Position numbers and translations under genes: made by a program. A model generated the notes under the pieces. It saw only the letters and a list, made by a program, of their open reading frames with translations, was not told the origin of the DNA and did no database searches. This document shows, piece after piece, positions 47,155 through 57,470 of a stretch of 64,000 bases of DNA. The DNA comes from Rutpela maculata (lineage: Eukaryota; Arthropoda; Insecta; Coleoptera; Cerambycidae). The stretch's first letter is position 1. Each line of letters begins with the position of its first letter. Location: positions 17,771,821 through 17,835,820 of the forward strand of contig OW386291.2 of assembly GCA_936432065.2 (NCBI GenBank), read 5' to 3'.

Positions 47155-49411
47155 CAGGGTGCCCCGAATTGCATAGGCCAAACTTCACTAAGCAATACAA
47201 CTTTTTAAAATAAGAAAAAAAGTTCCTATAAACATGGGTCGGGAAGTGCTTATTTTCCGAGATACAGAGTGTTCAAGTAATTCTCCTGAAAATGTTTTTT
47301 ATGAATATTTTCGAAACGTCTAAAGATAAATAAATGATAATTTACACAGGAATTTACCTGTTTATGCTTTTTAAGACAAAATGACAACTATGTACAAAAA
47401 TCATTCAGGAGCGGGTGAAACTGGGGGGGCCTAGGTAAAAATTATCCCCAACTTTATTGTGTGACACTTTTATATTAATTTATGAGCAGAACTTAAAAAT
47501 TTGAAGTTTTCTACACAAATAAAGTCTCTTGTGTTTTTTCTCTAAAATTATCAGTATTTGAGTAAATCTTATCTGAACTTTATTCGGGAATAGTTTTTTA
47601 TGAATATTTTAGCAGAACAGAAAAAACAATGACAGTAAAACAAAATTTGATTACAATATTTTTTATTAGACATCAATGAATTAGATTAAAGTAAGGTAAA
47701 TTACAAATTACTAGAGTTGTTCAAAGTGCATTCCGCCAGCATCAACACATTTCTGACATCTGCGCCGTACAGTGTGTGTTACGAATGAAATCAGGATTAG
47801 CCCGCAAATTTTCACATTCTTCGAGAATTCTTTCTATTAACTCTTCTCTTGTGTTTACAGGGTTTGCGTAGACTTTATCCTTTAAATAGCTCCAGACAAA
47901 AAATCAACTGGAGATAAATCCGGTGAACGGGGTGGCCAGGCTCTTGCACTTAATCGACCGATCCACCGTTCAGGATAATTATTGTTTACCCACAAACGGT
48001 TCTCAACAGCAAAATGTGCAGGAGCTCCGTCCATTTGAAACCAGCATTCATTTCTTAAATTAAAAGGAATATCCTCGAGATATTGAAAAAAATGGTTATT
48101 TAAAAAATACTTAAATAATGGTCCATTTAAACTTGGAGGAAGGATGTGGGGCCCACAAAAAGTCCCGTTTATAACACCACACCATACATTAACGCTAAAC
48201 TCCTGTTGAAATGTCCTAGGACGAATTATATGAGGATTCCGATGAGCCTAGATTCTTAAATTATTAAAATTAACCGATCCATTACGGTTAAAGGTAGCTT
48301 CATCAGTCCAAATAATTTTACTTCCGAAATCGGGATCTTGTTCCATGACATTTATAAACCAATTACAAACATTGAAACGCCTTTCGGGGTCACCTGGTTA
48401 AAGGCTTTGGACTGGCTGCATTCGAAAAGTTTTTCTGTGGTCTTTTTTCAGAATCCGAAAAACTTTGTTTTTGGAAACATTTACAGCTTGCGCACGCAGC
48501 TGTTGGACCGCTCTTCTGATACTTAATTTATTATTATTATTAAATTTGGCCAAAATTATGTTTTTAAATCGCCCATTTCGCTGTTCTTCATTTCTTGGAC
48601 CTCTTTTAAGTCCAATATATCTAAATTCTAGGTGGGTTCGAATAAAAACATCTTTAGATGGTTTCCTTCTATTGGGTAATCTTCTGCGATATTCGCGTAC
48701 CGCTGCATTCGTGTTTCCATTACAATATCCATAAATAAAATGAATATCCGCGTACTCCACATTACTAAACATGACCATTTTTTACTTTTAAATAGAACAC
48801 TTTTTCCGAAAGGAAATAATAAAACTACAGAACAATGAACTACAGAAAACACAAAAAACAACAATGTCATTATTGTCATTCTGGCATTGCATGCTAGAAT
48901 ATTTTTCATTTGTTACAAACATTACAATCATGGCACGCTCCTGCATACCAGGAATGCTGATAATAATGGTTACTAATTAATACAGTTCAGATAAGATTTA
49001 CTCAAAAACTGATAATTTTAGAGAAAAAACACAAGAGACTTTTTTTGTGTAGAAAACTTCAAATTTGTAAATTCTGCTCATAAATTAATGTAAAAGTGTC
49101 ATACAATAAAGTTGGGGCTAAATTATACCTAGCCCCCTCCCAATTTCACCCGCTCCTGAATGATTTTCGTACATAGTTGTCATTTTGTCTTAAAAAGCAT
49201 AAAAAGTTCAAATTCCTGTATAAATTATCATTTGTTTATCTTTAGACGTTTCGAAAATATTCATAAAAAAACATTTTCAAGAGAATTACTTGAACACTCT
49301 GTATCTCTGAAAATAAGCACTTCCCGACCCATGTTTATAGGAACTTTTTTTCTTATTTTGAAAAGTTGTATTGCTTAGTGAAGTTTGGCCTATGCAATTC
49401 GGGACATCCTG
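47155..49411 (-). mobile_element. mariner-like element (DD41D), copy iii, inside CXC gene
   Basis: Ends CAGGGTGCCCCGAATTGCAT and the near-complement (ATGCAATTCGGGACATCCTG), flanked by TA at 47153-47154 and 49412-49413. The inverted repeats are very long, about 425 bp (47155-47580 and 48985-49411). Transposase lies on the minus strand. The site is within the cysteine-cluster codons of the element R gene. Confidence 0.9.
47690..48778 (-). pseudogene. mariner-like transposase, DD41D, few defects
   Basis: Start near 48778: MVMFSNVEYADIHFIYGYCN and AAVREYRRRLPNRR (DUF4817-type helix-turn-helix), then the second helix-turn-helix LSIRRAVQQLRAQ and VSKNKVFRILKK. After PVQSL there is a stop (near 48398). 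Catalytic blocks: IIWTDEATFNRNG, then NVWCGVINGTF, WFQMDGAPAHF and PPRSPDLSPVDFL. The second and third Asp are 41 residues apart. A second stop lies near the His/Arg region after NNLRI, and a shift follows VDFL. The C-terminus reaches about 47700. All three catalytic Asp are kept, unlike copy i. Confidence 0.85.
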
Positions 49412-50215
49412 TATAATGTTCTATTCTATAATCTCTATTGTAAAGGAAATAATTATGCCAACGCTTCTTCTACATTTGATGAGTCGGCTATCGATGAGGA
49501 ATGCTGTGAAATTAAGGCATATGACGGTAATGAAACTAATATATTTTTATTATATATATTTCATTTTGTTTCCATGAAAATTAGGTGAAAAAAAGAAGGG
49601 TCAAAGAAAATACATTTTTGAAAATTGTAAAAATGCGCTTTTTTGAAAATAAAAAAATAAACTCTATCCCTAAAAGTACATACAATACAATCGAAAATAA
49701 AAAAAAGTAACGTACAATGCCTCCTTGATAATTGAAAAAGAATTAAAAATTTTATTTCGTCCGCCATCTTTGACCATTCTATTTGACATACGGTGTCCGG
49801 GATTGGTGCATTATATCTGACCATATATAGATGAGTTTTATTTTTGCCAACTTTGGTGAAATTACTCCTTCTTATAGAAAAAATATTAAATTTTGATTTG
49901 CTCTGCTAATCTCGGTGTTTTCTGTTTTCTTCAAAGATGGCGTATTGACCAATACATATTGGACAGGTCTATATTTTTGCAGAATTTTATTCCAAATAAG
50001 CCAGTATTTTTAAAATTCCCATCCGACTAATAGTACAAGATGTATTAAACAGATAAATTGAAAATGCGCGAAAGCGCGTCAAAAAAGCGCATATAACTGT
50101 TGACGCATAAATATTTTTTTTGTAATCAGGAGGTCATAATACATAGGAATCAACAATAAAATTTCAGGTGGAAAGTTGTCGCCGAAAAAAATTAAATTAA
50201 ATCAATTCGACTGTA

Positions 50216-50577
50216 ATAATATTGTGCCCTAAAATTATAATAAAACAGTTTCTATAAAGTACTACAGTTACACGCCTCACCTTTTATAATGGATAATACC
50301 TAAATCTGGTAAACACGGTAACCTGTGTTCCAAATTTGATACAAGTAACATTTTATAATATTCTCTATTGAAATGGGGACATAAAGGGTAATCATCGAAG
50401 ACGTAAAGACTATCATAATTTACATAAACAGTGTTTGATTATAATTTTAGAGAAAAATATTATTAAGGTTTTTGATACAAAATGAGTGGGAGTTCTAGTC
50501 GGGCATGCCCGACTGAAAAATATAAAAAAAATTTATAGCCAGCTAGGATCTCAGTGGCACCATGTAAAAGTGAATGT
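50216..50577. other. Intergenic, nothing recognised
   Basis: Short AT-rich spacer between element R and the hAT complex. Confidence 0.5.
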
Positions 50578-50626
50578 GCTATATTCAGGGGCGGCTTAAA
50601 GGCCGGGCAACCCGGGCGGCTGCCCG

Positions 50627-51717
50627 CAGAGACGAACCCACGGGGGGTTATGGGGGGGTACGCTCTCCCCCCCAATGTTGATCGAGTTGGGAAAATCACC
50701 AAAAATGTAAAAAATCTTTATTGGGTATAATTGCAAAAAAACGAATAATGAGTTGATAAAAATGACAGTGTCACTATGACCATTTTTTTATAAATAATTT
50801 TAATTGATATTATTTATGACTAGATGTGACTGATGTGAGAGCCACAGAATAGTCGACGGACAACGCACAACGCCGACGGCCTACGCGACGGGCCAACAAA
50901 ATAAACTCGTCAACTCGCGGAAATTCGACGTTCGACCCAGTAGACGGCACGGCCAGAGCATACAATTCTCAAAGACTGTCTTACATTAGAAATATTAGAA
51001 TATTACTCGTTTTTGCTTTATCAATACAATGCTTTGTCCTAGCTATAAAGTCGTTTGTTGTTGGTTTATACTGAGTATCACTAATATCAGTTACCAACCT
51101 CTCAACGAGAGATAATAATAATAACAAATTGTTGTCGGTCAGAAATTGTTAAAATATTAAATTCTTAGAGGACACTGAATCAGAATCTGGAACTATTAAA
51201 GGAGTCTACAGACGATCCAGCTGCTGGGACCCGACATTGTTGGTACGCTATGAAGATAATTGGAATTCCAGCGGACCAGTTAACTTTTACGAATGAGTTC
51301 AAAGCATGCCGACAAGGCTGGCTCCCTGCCGCTGGATCGTGTGTAGACCCCTTAATGCTACCTATTGCGTATCACAATGTGAAGTGGGAAGTGGCCGGTA
51401 GCCCTACTAGCGCGGACGTTCACGAGCTTGCGCGTAATCGTATTGTATCTTGTTTTTCTCTACGGTTATTAAACTATAACGGTTACCTCATCCAGTAGCT
51501 TTCAGACGAAGGAGAGCGCGGGGTCAACTTAGGTCTAGCGCCTACATCATGTAGTTTAGTTAAACTTCTTTTGCATAATATTTGTATCGCTAGGCTACTT
51601 ATAGATTAAGTCTGAAATAAAAAAAAACATAAGGAAATATAAGTTGTAAAAAAAATAGGCAGTTGGCAAATTAGTTGTAGCTTCCCCCCCCCAAAAAAAT
51701 AGCTGGGTTCGTCTCTG
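50627..51717. mobile_element. hAT element (inner)
   Basis: Exact terminal repeats CAGAGACGAACCCA and TGGGTTCGTCTCTG. Target duplication GCTGCCCG at 50619-50626 and 51718-51725. The 1.09-kb interior has no recognisable transposase. The frame at 51250-51498 has no motif I know. The section 50830-50970 is notably GC-rich with repeated CGACG triplets. Confidence 0.92.
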
Positions 51718-52129
51718 GCTGCCCGGGGCGCATATTGGCAAAATGTACTATTATATGGTCAGCAGTGCGATTTTCTCTAGTTTGATTAGTCGAAACCAAA
51801 CGCTGGTACGTTGTGTTGAAACGTGCCTAAAACGCGGTACATTTGGCCCGCATAGCACAAAATCGGACCACACGCTGGTACGTGTTGCCAAACTTTACTA
51901 AAACGTGGTGCATTATGCCTTAGATCGAATAATGCCATATTAAGCTTTTCACTTCAACTGTAATACAATATCGTATTAATATGCAATAAAATATATTGCT
52001 TTTGGTTTTTTTAGGAATGCTTACAATTTAAAGGCAAAATTATACTAAATTAATCCAAGTTGGCGAATAGATATGACAACTTCGCCAAAAATTGATTGAC
52101 ACACTAAAAAAAAATAACACCAAACTTAT

Positions 52130-52440
52130 GGATCTTCACCTACTATAATTAATCGATGTGTTAAACGATTGCAAAATGTGAAGCATAGAGGAGCATGGGA
52201 TACTTATTTAAGTTCGTTTGGAACCGACATTAATATAAGAACACGATCTGGAGCAGCTATACGCGTTCAACCAACGGCGTTAGCAAGAAGAAGAGCCGAT
52301 GTGACCAAGGGGAGTAGAAGCATCTGGCCGACCTCCATCTTGTGAGACGCGGATAACTTGTAAAAGAAAGCGAAATTTGGCTTCCAATGTTAGGAAAAAT
52401 GTACCTAATGCCAAATCACATGGTCAGCTCACTAATAGTT
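52130..52440 (+). pseudogene. Unknown conserved protein fragment (SGAAIRVQPTA)
   Basis: Reads INRCVKRLQNVKHRGAWDTY, SSFGTDINIRTRSGAAIRVQ and PTALARRRADVTKGSRS, then after a shift GRPPSCETR and NVRKNVPNAKSHG. Such an IxVQPTA..RR...GxxxxxxGRP run is, in my memory, found near the C-terminus of SWIM-finger transposase-like proteins of arthropods. Basic and probably DNA-binding. The assignment is tentative. Confidence 0.5.
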
Positions 52441-52441
52441 A

Positions 52442-52517
52442 TATACAGTGTGGGTCATGTAAATGATGATTGTATTGGAATCTCATACATGTATTACCAA
52501 AAAGGCCCACACTGTAT
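52442..52517. mobile_element. 76-bp mini-MITE
   Basis: TACAGTGTGGGTC and GGCCCACACTGTA (one mismatch, one gap) bound a 76-bp segment next to TA dinucleotides. Tc1/mariner-type ends with almost no interior. Confidence 0.6.
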
Positions 52518-53429
52518 GGTACTTACAACCAATTTGTAATATGTCTATATTTTTATAAAATTAGCGTTTTTTTAAGTTTTTTAAAGTTACAGAATATAAT
52601 GTGTTTAAATTCGCAAAATTTGTATAAGACCATTATTATATTTATAACATATTAGTCTAATCTGCATTGCATGTTTAAAAACATCCTCATAACATTTGCA
52701 GTTTCGCTATAGTATGATGAGGAAATATTATTTAGGAATTGAGCAAATCATAACTTTCACACTTTTTTATTTATTATGAAAATACTTACTTTCTGTATAT
52801 TGGAGATAGAGTTGTTTTGATTGATTTTCCAATAATGAGTGTTTTTAAAGTATTTGCCTAACTAGTATACTAGCGTGACCAGATTAAGGCTGCCGGTGCC
52901 GTGCTTAAGAAAATGATTTCGTAGTTCGAGGATTTCTCTTACATCCCTGAAACGATTCAAAAAATTTTTTGATAGGCCTTTAGATACAACATTATAGAAT
53001 GGTACCAGACTATTGAAAAGTCAAAAAATTTTTTTTTTGATTTTTGCACAAGTAAAAAAATTTTTTCTTTTTTTAGTTTTAAATAGCCTAGTACCATTCT
53101 AAAAGCTGTCTCTAAAAGAATACCAAAAAATGTTTTCAATCGGTTCAGGGATGCAGAAGAAATACTCGAATTACTTTCACGAAACCGCCCACCTTAATGC
53201 ACTACGTTTTAGTAAAGTTTGGCAACACGTACCTGCGTTTGGTCCGATTGTGCTATGCGGGCAAAATGTACCGCGTTTTGGTCACGTTTCGGCATAACGT
53301 ACCAGCGTTTGGTCTCGACCAATCAGAGCAAGGAAAATCGCACTGTTGACCATATAATGGTACATTTTGCCAATATGCGCCCTGGGCGCCAAATTGAAGG
53401 CAAAGGAGGGGCGTTAGAGGGCAAAATTT

Positions 53430-53810
53430 TTTTTTTTAGATTTCTAATAGCACCGCTTTTATGAGGTGAGAATTTTTTTTTCAGATTTCTAATAGTACTT
53501 CTCCATGAGGTGAAAAAAAAAAATTGTTTAGATTTCTATTTGTATTCCCTCCATGAAGCGATAAAATTTTAGATTTTGTAATAGGATTTTGCTGTATGAG
53601 GTGAAAAAATTTTTTTTTGAGATTTTTAATAGCATCCCGTTGTATGAGGCGGGAAAATTTTTTTTTTCGGATTTTTATTTCCACTACCCCCCCCTCCTAT
53701 GAGTTGTAAAATTTTTTCATATTTCTAATAGCATTCCGCTGGATGAGCTGGAAAAAAATTCATTAATTTTCGGATGTCTATTTGCACAACCATTGAGACG
53801 ATAAAAAGTT
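53430..53810. repeat. Tandem units of about 55-60 bp in hAT
   Basis: About seven diverged units of AGATTTCTAATAGCA, a CC-TGTATGAGGTGA-like block and an A/T run. Related units, inverted, lie in the hAT at 44950-45180, linking the two hAT families. Confidence 0.75.
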
Positions 53811-53913
53811 TGTATTTTAGTATGAAGTACGTCCGTGATGACCTCAGGAAAGGGCGCCAAAGAGTGCTCCCGCCCGGGTGGAAAATTTACCTTGAGCCGC
53901 CCCTGGCTATATT

Positions 53914-54461
53914 CGAGCAAAATGTTAATGGAATGTGTATTCGCAATCGACTACGCCCGACTGCAATTTCTACTCATTTTCCAATTGATTTAATGTTTCA
54001 GATTAGAATATTGATAATAATAATAATAAAAACGACAAAGGGAATCGTATATCTAGCCATTCAAAGGAATAGAAATGTGAAACAAGCGTGGCAAAATCGT
54101 TGACCCCAATAGATTAATATGATTCAAAATAGATAGTTAGAAAACCTTAACTTGGGAAGTACTAGATCTTAATATATATGCACCGGCCATTTATCACATA
54201 AGTAATACAAAGCCAGATAGATGTAATGGTCAGCCAAAACCCAAAAGGGTGTGCTAAAACCGCATGGGTGGAATTATGTTGTATTAAGTGATGTATCCTG
54301 AGTCTGTTTAAAGTGACAAGAGTATACTAAGAAGGTTTCATTTCATTGGTATATTGAATTAAACTTCTGACACCATAAGCACTGTGAATAAAGTAGCAAA
54401 TAGTAAAATAAGATATCTTTCTAGTAGATACATTGATTTACATATACAAGCATAAACTATA
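53914..54461. other. Intergenic, nothing recognised
   Basis: No supported gene or repeat. Confidence 0.45.
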
Positions 54462-55254
54462 CCGGGTGACACAGGAGATATGTAACACCCCGCAGCATGT
54501 TTATTTAAAAAGATATTATTTTGAAATTTGGTAGACTTATATAATGCGTGACTATCCTTTTTTTAGGACAAACAAAAAATTTTTTCCACTTCCGGTTACA
54601 CTGGAAGTGACATCTATTTTGTTATTTTAAATAGCACCCTGTATATATTCTTTTCCTATCTGATTCTACTTAAATTTCTCTTTTCAACTATGTATACCAA
54701 GATGACATTCGTTTTTAAAATGGCTGCTGAAAACCATTTTATTGCACTAAGTCAAGTTGGCTATGGAATGAAATGTGGCGGTAATTAATGCTTAATGTGC
54801 TGCGATATCAAAAGAACCCTGGTACACAATTTTGTATTTCATATTTGTTTTGTTCTAATCAGTAGCCGAAGAGACTTTGTAGAATTTTTATATTAAATAA
54901 AAATCTCTAGTAGTCCAGTCAACGAATAGCTCAAAGGGTGGTGTAGAGTGCGTGAGCAGGGACCTAAGCGATTCCTTTAGAAAGTTGTTCAGGGTACTTA
55001 GGGGGGGGGGGGGGTGAAAAAATGTCCCACTTTTGGTTTTTTCGCTTATATTTCGAAAATGGTGCGTCATAGGGACAAATTTTACTTACACCAAATGAAA
55101 GCTCATGAAATTCTCTACAACTCTCATTGTATATACTTTTTTCGAATTCGCAACCGTTTTCGAGCTACACGCTCCGGAAAGGTAAAAATTTTCGAAAAAC
55201 AAATTTTTACGTCAAATTTACGCCACAGCTAGGGTAAATACACCGGATGTGGCC

Positions 55255-55822
55255 ACTATCGTAGTTATTTTGCTCATCCTCCCTTTCCACAAACCAGTGA
55301 CATTATGTCAATTGCGAATGGGGTGGTGGGAGAAGCCACAATAAATTGCTACGATGCTGTTCGAGTTGGTAAAGAGGCAATGAATAAGATAGTGGATTTG
55401 CCATTCTCAGACATCAAGTTGTCCCGCAAAGATCGTGCATTCACTCTTTCCTCTGTCAGCTCATTGATAAAAATTCACGATGAAAAGGTTGCAGTTGTCC
55501 CAACATGTGGGGGTGGAAACATGTAGGAGACACCCTGGTGCCAATTACAACAGAGGATCCACCGGCATCGGAGGTCCTACTGAAAACGATATTTTGTCGC
55601 TGCACCAAGGATTGTGAATGCCGAAAAGCAATGCTGAACTGTTCTATGGCGTGCCTCCACTGCCAAGGGAAATGCCTCAACGGCGTGCCTGTTTACGACG
55701 AGGACGACGATGAAGACGACGTAGAGCCCCTTCAGCAAGAACCACCCACCACTGAGGATGAGGATGCCATGGACGAGGAACCCTTGTCAGGAGCCTCACG
55801 GCCAAAGAGGATGAAGACGTGA
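55255..55822 (+). pseudogene. CXC-family protein, N-terminal and C-terminal parts (element S)
   Basis: Part one (about 55255-55525): FAHPPFPQTSDIMSIANGVV, DAVRVGKEAMNKIVDLPFSD and SVSSLIKIHDEKVAVVP, corresponding to an N-terminal region of the family. It then joins, with a shift near 55505, to MWGWKHVGDTLVPITTEDPP, SEVLLKTIFCRCTKDCECRK, CSMACLHCQGKCLNG and a long acidic tail with DDDEDDVE. It ends RPKRMKT at TGA 55822, a likely nuclear localisation signal. The nuclease-like middle is deleted. Codons here are GC-richer than in the other copies, and the cysteine cluster is fully intact, so this is probably the youngest remnant. Confidence 0.82.
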
Positions 55823-55984
55823 AGGAAAGGAATATATAACAATAGAAAACAAACAAAGGAATGGATATCTAGCCTATTCTAAATGTTGATTTTAATGTCT
55901 TTGAGCAATTCGAGTATTACGTCATAGATATTTTTTTATTTAGAGCTAATAAATGACAGATATTATTAGGAAGGTAAATATTCA

Positions 55985-56655
55985 GACTACTTTATTTTTT
56001 ATGGAATACATCGCTTTCTACTTAAGCAGTCAAAAAATATATGATCCAAATCTGCAGTGACATTGCAAGTATCGCACAAGTCTGTGTCCACAACTCCTAT
56101 CTTCTTGAGGTGCGCCGGGTAGCACCCGTGACCAAATTATAGTCTGTTTATTGTAGTTACTTCTCTTCTTGAGTATTTTAAATCTTTATGCCAATAACAA
56201 GTAGGAATATCTGGCTGAATGGTTGTGTAGCGAGTAGAATTTGTTATACTATATTCTTTCCATAAGGTTGACCACGCATTTTTACTTTTTTTTTTCAATA
56301 TACTTATACACTCTTGGACGTGTAGTTCATTGTTCAAAATTTCTCCACCGTTAATACTTTTTTGTTATGATGTCTACTTCTTCATTATGTTCTAAGCCTG
56401 TATGAGCTTTAACCCACACAAATTTGATTAACCTTCATCTTTCTTTTCATCTATTTACTAACATTTTAATTTCAGCAATACGCGTATGAATAGTGTAGTT
56501 AATGTCTTGATTATTAGCAATACTTTGAAGAACAGACAGTGAATCCGATAAAATAGTGCAATGTTCATGTTTATTTCTGACGACGTATTCTAAGGCTTTG
56601 AGGATAGCCATAGCCTCGGCACTATAAATAGAGGTATCTTCGTTAAGCTTATATG
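55985..56655 (-). pseudogene. LINE RNase H and C-terminal domain
   Basis: Minus strand: TSIYSAEAMAILKALEYVVR (RNase H Glu helix), ILSDSLSVLQSIANNQDI, IKFVWVKAHTGLEHNEEVD, then KNAWSTLWKEYSI, RLFGHGCYPAHLKKIG-like text and the knuckle DLCDTC. The first strand with its Asp is missing. It resembles the RNase H at 26815-27960 (both SDSLSVL and LGH-type endings), so both may come from one I-like LINE family. Confidence 0.78.
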
Positions 56656-57214
56656 ATCTGTGTATAAAATTAAATTAATAAAATTACTTACCTTATATGT
56701 GACTTTTTTTTATCATCCTTAAAATACAATTTTCTATTTTTCAAGTAAAAATCTGTTTTTCGAAAATTTTTACTTTTCCGGAGCGTGTATCTCGAAAACG
56801 GTTGCGAATTCGAAAAAAATATATAAAATGAAAGTTGTCGAGAATTTCATGAGCTTTCATTCGGTATAAGAAAATTTTTCCCTACGACGCACCATTTTCG
56901 AGATATAAGCGGAAAAACCAAAAGTGGGACATTCTTTCCCCCGTCACCTCTCCGGCTCACCTCCTAGACGTCAGGACTTTTAGTATGTTTACTCCCTTAG
57001 AACCCTGAACAACTTTCTGGAGGAATCGCTTAGGTCCCTGCTCACGCACTCTACACCTCCTTTATTGACTGAGCTATAGACTAAATCCCCGAAATCATAA
57101 AAACTAAGATAGAAACACTAATTTTAAATTTGACCCATTTGTAAAATATTTATTCATCTTTCACTTTTACCTAATACAATTCATTGTTATGTCTGATTTT
57201 GCTTGCTTTTAAAT

Positions 57215-57470
57215 AAAATTGTTTTCGAAGAATCTCAAAATGCTGGCCATTATTTTCCCTGCAGCGTCGAATTCTTGTAACCAGTACCTCTAAGCACATT
57301 TTCTAACTGCAATTCAGTAAACTAATTTATTGCTAACCTAACTCTCATTTTTAAGTCTTCCCTATTTTACAGTGGAGTTTTATAAACCATTTCCTTGAGA
57401 CGGCCCCATATGAAAAAATCAAGTGGCGTAAAATCCGGACACCTCGGGGGCCATCTAATTGGTAAAAGTA
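57215..57470 (-). pseudogene. mariner-like transposase C-terminus (copy iv)
   Basis: Minus strand: RWPPRCPDFTPLDFFIWGRL and KEMVYKTPL, which includes the third catalytic Asp, then a stop and a degraded tail reading LQEFDAAGKIMA. The tail matches the family's closing region. N-terminus and first two catalytic blocks are missing. Confidence 0.75.

Larger units (their letters stand above)
46730..49588 (+). pseudogene. CXC-family protein (element R), split by mariner iii
   Basis: DTTTVKTAIDLKTEENQVII then VGEDIDLLVIMT at 46745-46840: the acidic nuclease-like motif of the family, reminiscent of the D-x-D region of FEN/XPG-type nucleases. After a large loss come TENGLMPNVMSESNAF and SCKCKKGGKNNQCSCRRLN (47095-47150), the first half of the cysteine cluster. 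The mariner at 47155-49411 interrupts it. Coding text then resumes with YCKGNNYANASSTFDESAID and an acidic tail up to 49588. Stops, shifts and deletions are numerous. It is the only copy here with the nuclease-like motif and cysteine cluster together, which supports reading them as parts of one protein. Confidence 0.75.
41849..50215 (+). mobile_element. Long-TIR DNA element R, 8.4 kb, carries CXC-family gene
   Basis: The ends TACAGTCGAAATGATTTAAT (41849) and its complement (to 50215) begin inverted repeats of about 600-650 bp (41849-42450 and 49560-50215). These match over long distances: GTTGATTCTTATTATT, TCATGATCTCC-type, GGGAATTTTAAAAAT, GCCATCTTGG and the GGCGGACG region. A third, partial copy of the repeat in right-hand orientation lies at 42570-43065. 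The CXC-family pseudogene (46730-49588) ends just inside the right repeat, as in element P. Later insertions (foldback, hAT, family A, a LINE tail, a mariner) account for most of the length. Confidence 0.75.
51728..53380. mobile_element. Long-TIR element inside the hAT, possibly MULE-like
   Basis: Inverted repeats of about 200 bp (51728-51925 and 53185-53380) start GCGCATATTGGCAAAATGTA. Shared blocks are TATATGGTCA, CCAAACGCTGGTACGT-type and TAGTAAAGTTTGGCA. The interior has a protein remnant at 52130-52440. Long repeats plus that remnant suggest a Mutator-like element, but no reliable target duplication could be set. CCGGGGCGC and CCTGGGCGC beside the ends are a possible imperfect 9-bp pair. 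Confidence 0.65.
50586..53905. mobile_element. hAT element (outer), nested complex
   Basis: Ends CAGGGGCGGCTTAAAGG and CTTGAGCCGCCCCTG. Target duplication GCTATATT at 50578-50585 and 53906-53913. Only about 570 bp belong to it: a few tens of bases on the left and 53381-53905 on the right. The rest is an inner hAT and a long-TIR element. The right part contains tandem units like those in the hAT at 44936-45940. No transposase of its own. Confidence 0.92.
54911..57076 (+). mobile_element. Long-TIR DNA element S, carries CXC-family gene, TAG duplication
   Basis: Ends TAGTCCAGTCAACGAA and TTTATTGACTGAGCTA match as inverted repeats (12 of 16). They continue for about 320 bp (54911-55215 and 56738-57076) through GTAGAGTGCGTGAGCAGGGA, ACCAAAAGTGGGACAT, CATTTTCGAGATATAAGCG-type and the TCGAATTCGCAACCGTTTTC region. 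TAG is duplicated at 54908-54910 and 57077-57079. The pre-insertion sequence (CTCTAGACTAAATCC) survives in the opposite arm of the host mariner near 57553. The interior holds CXC coding sequence and an antisense LINE piece. Confidence 0.85.
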
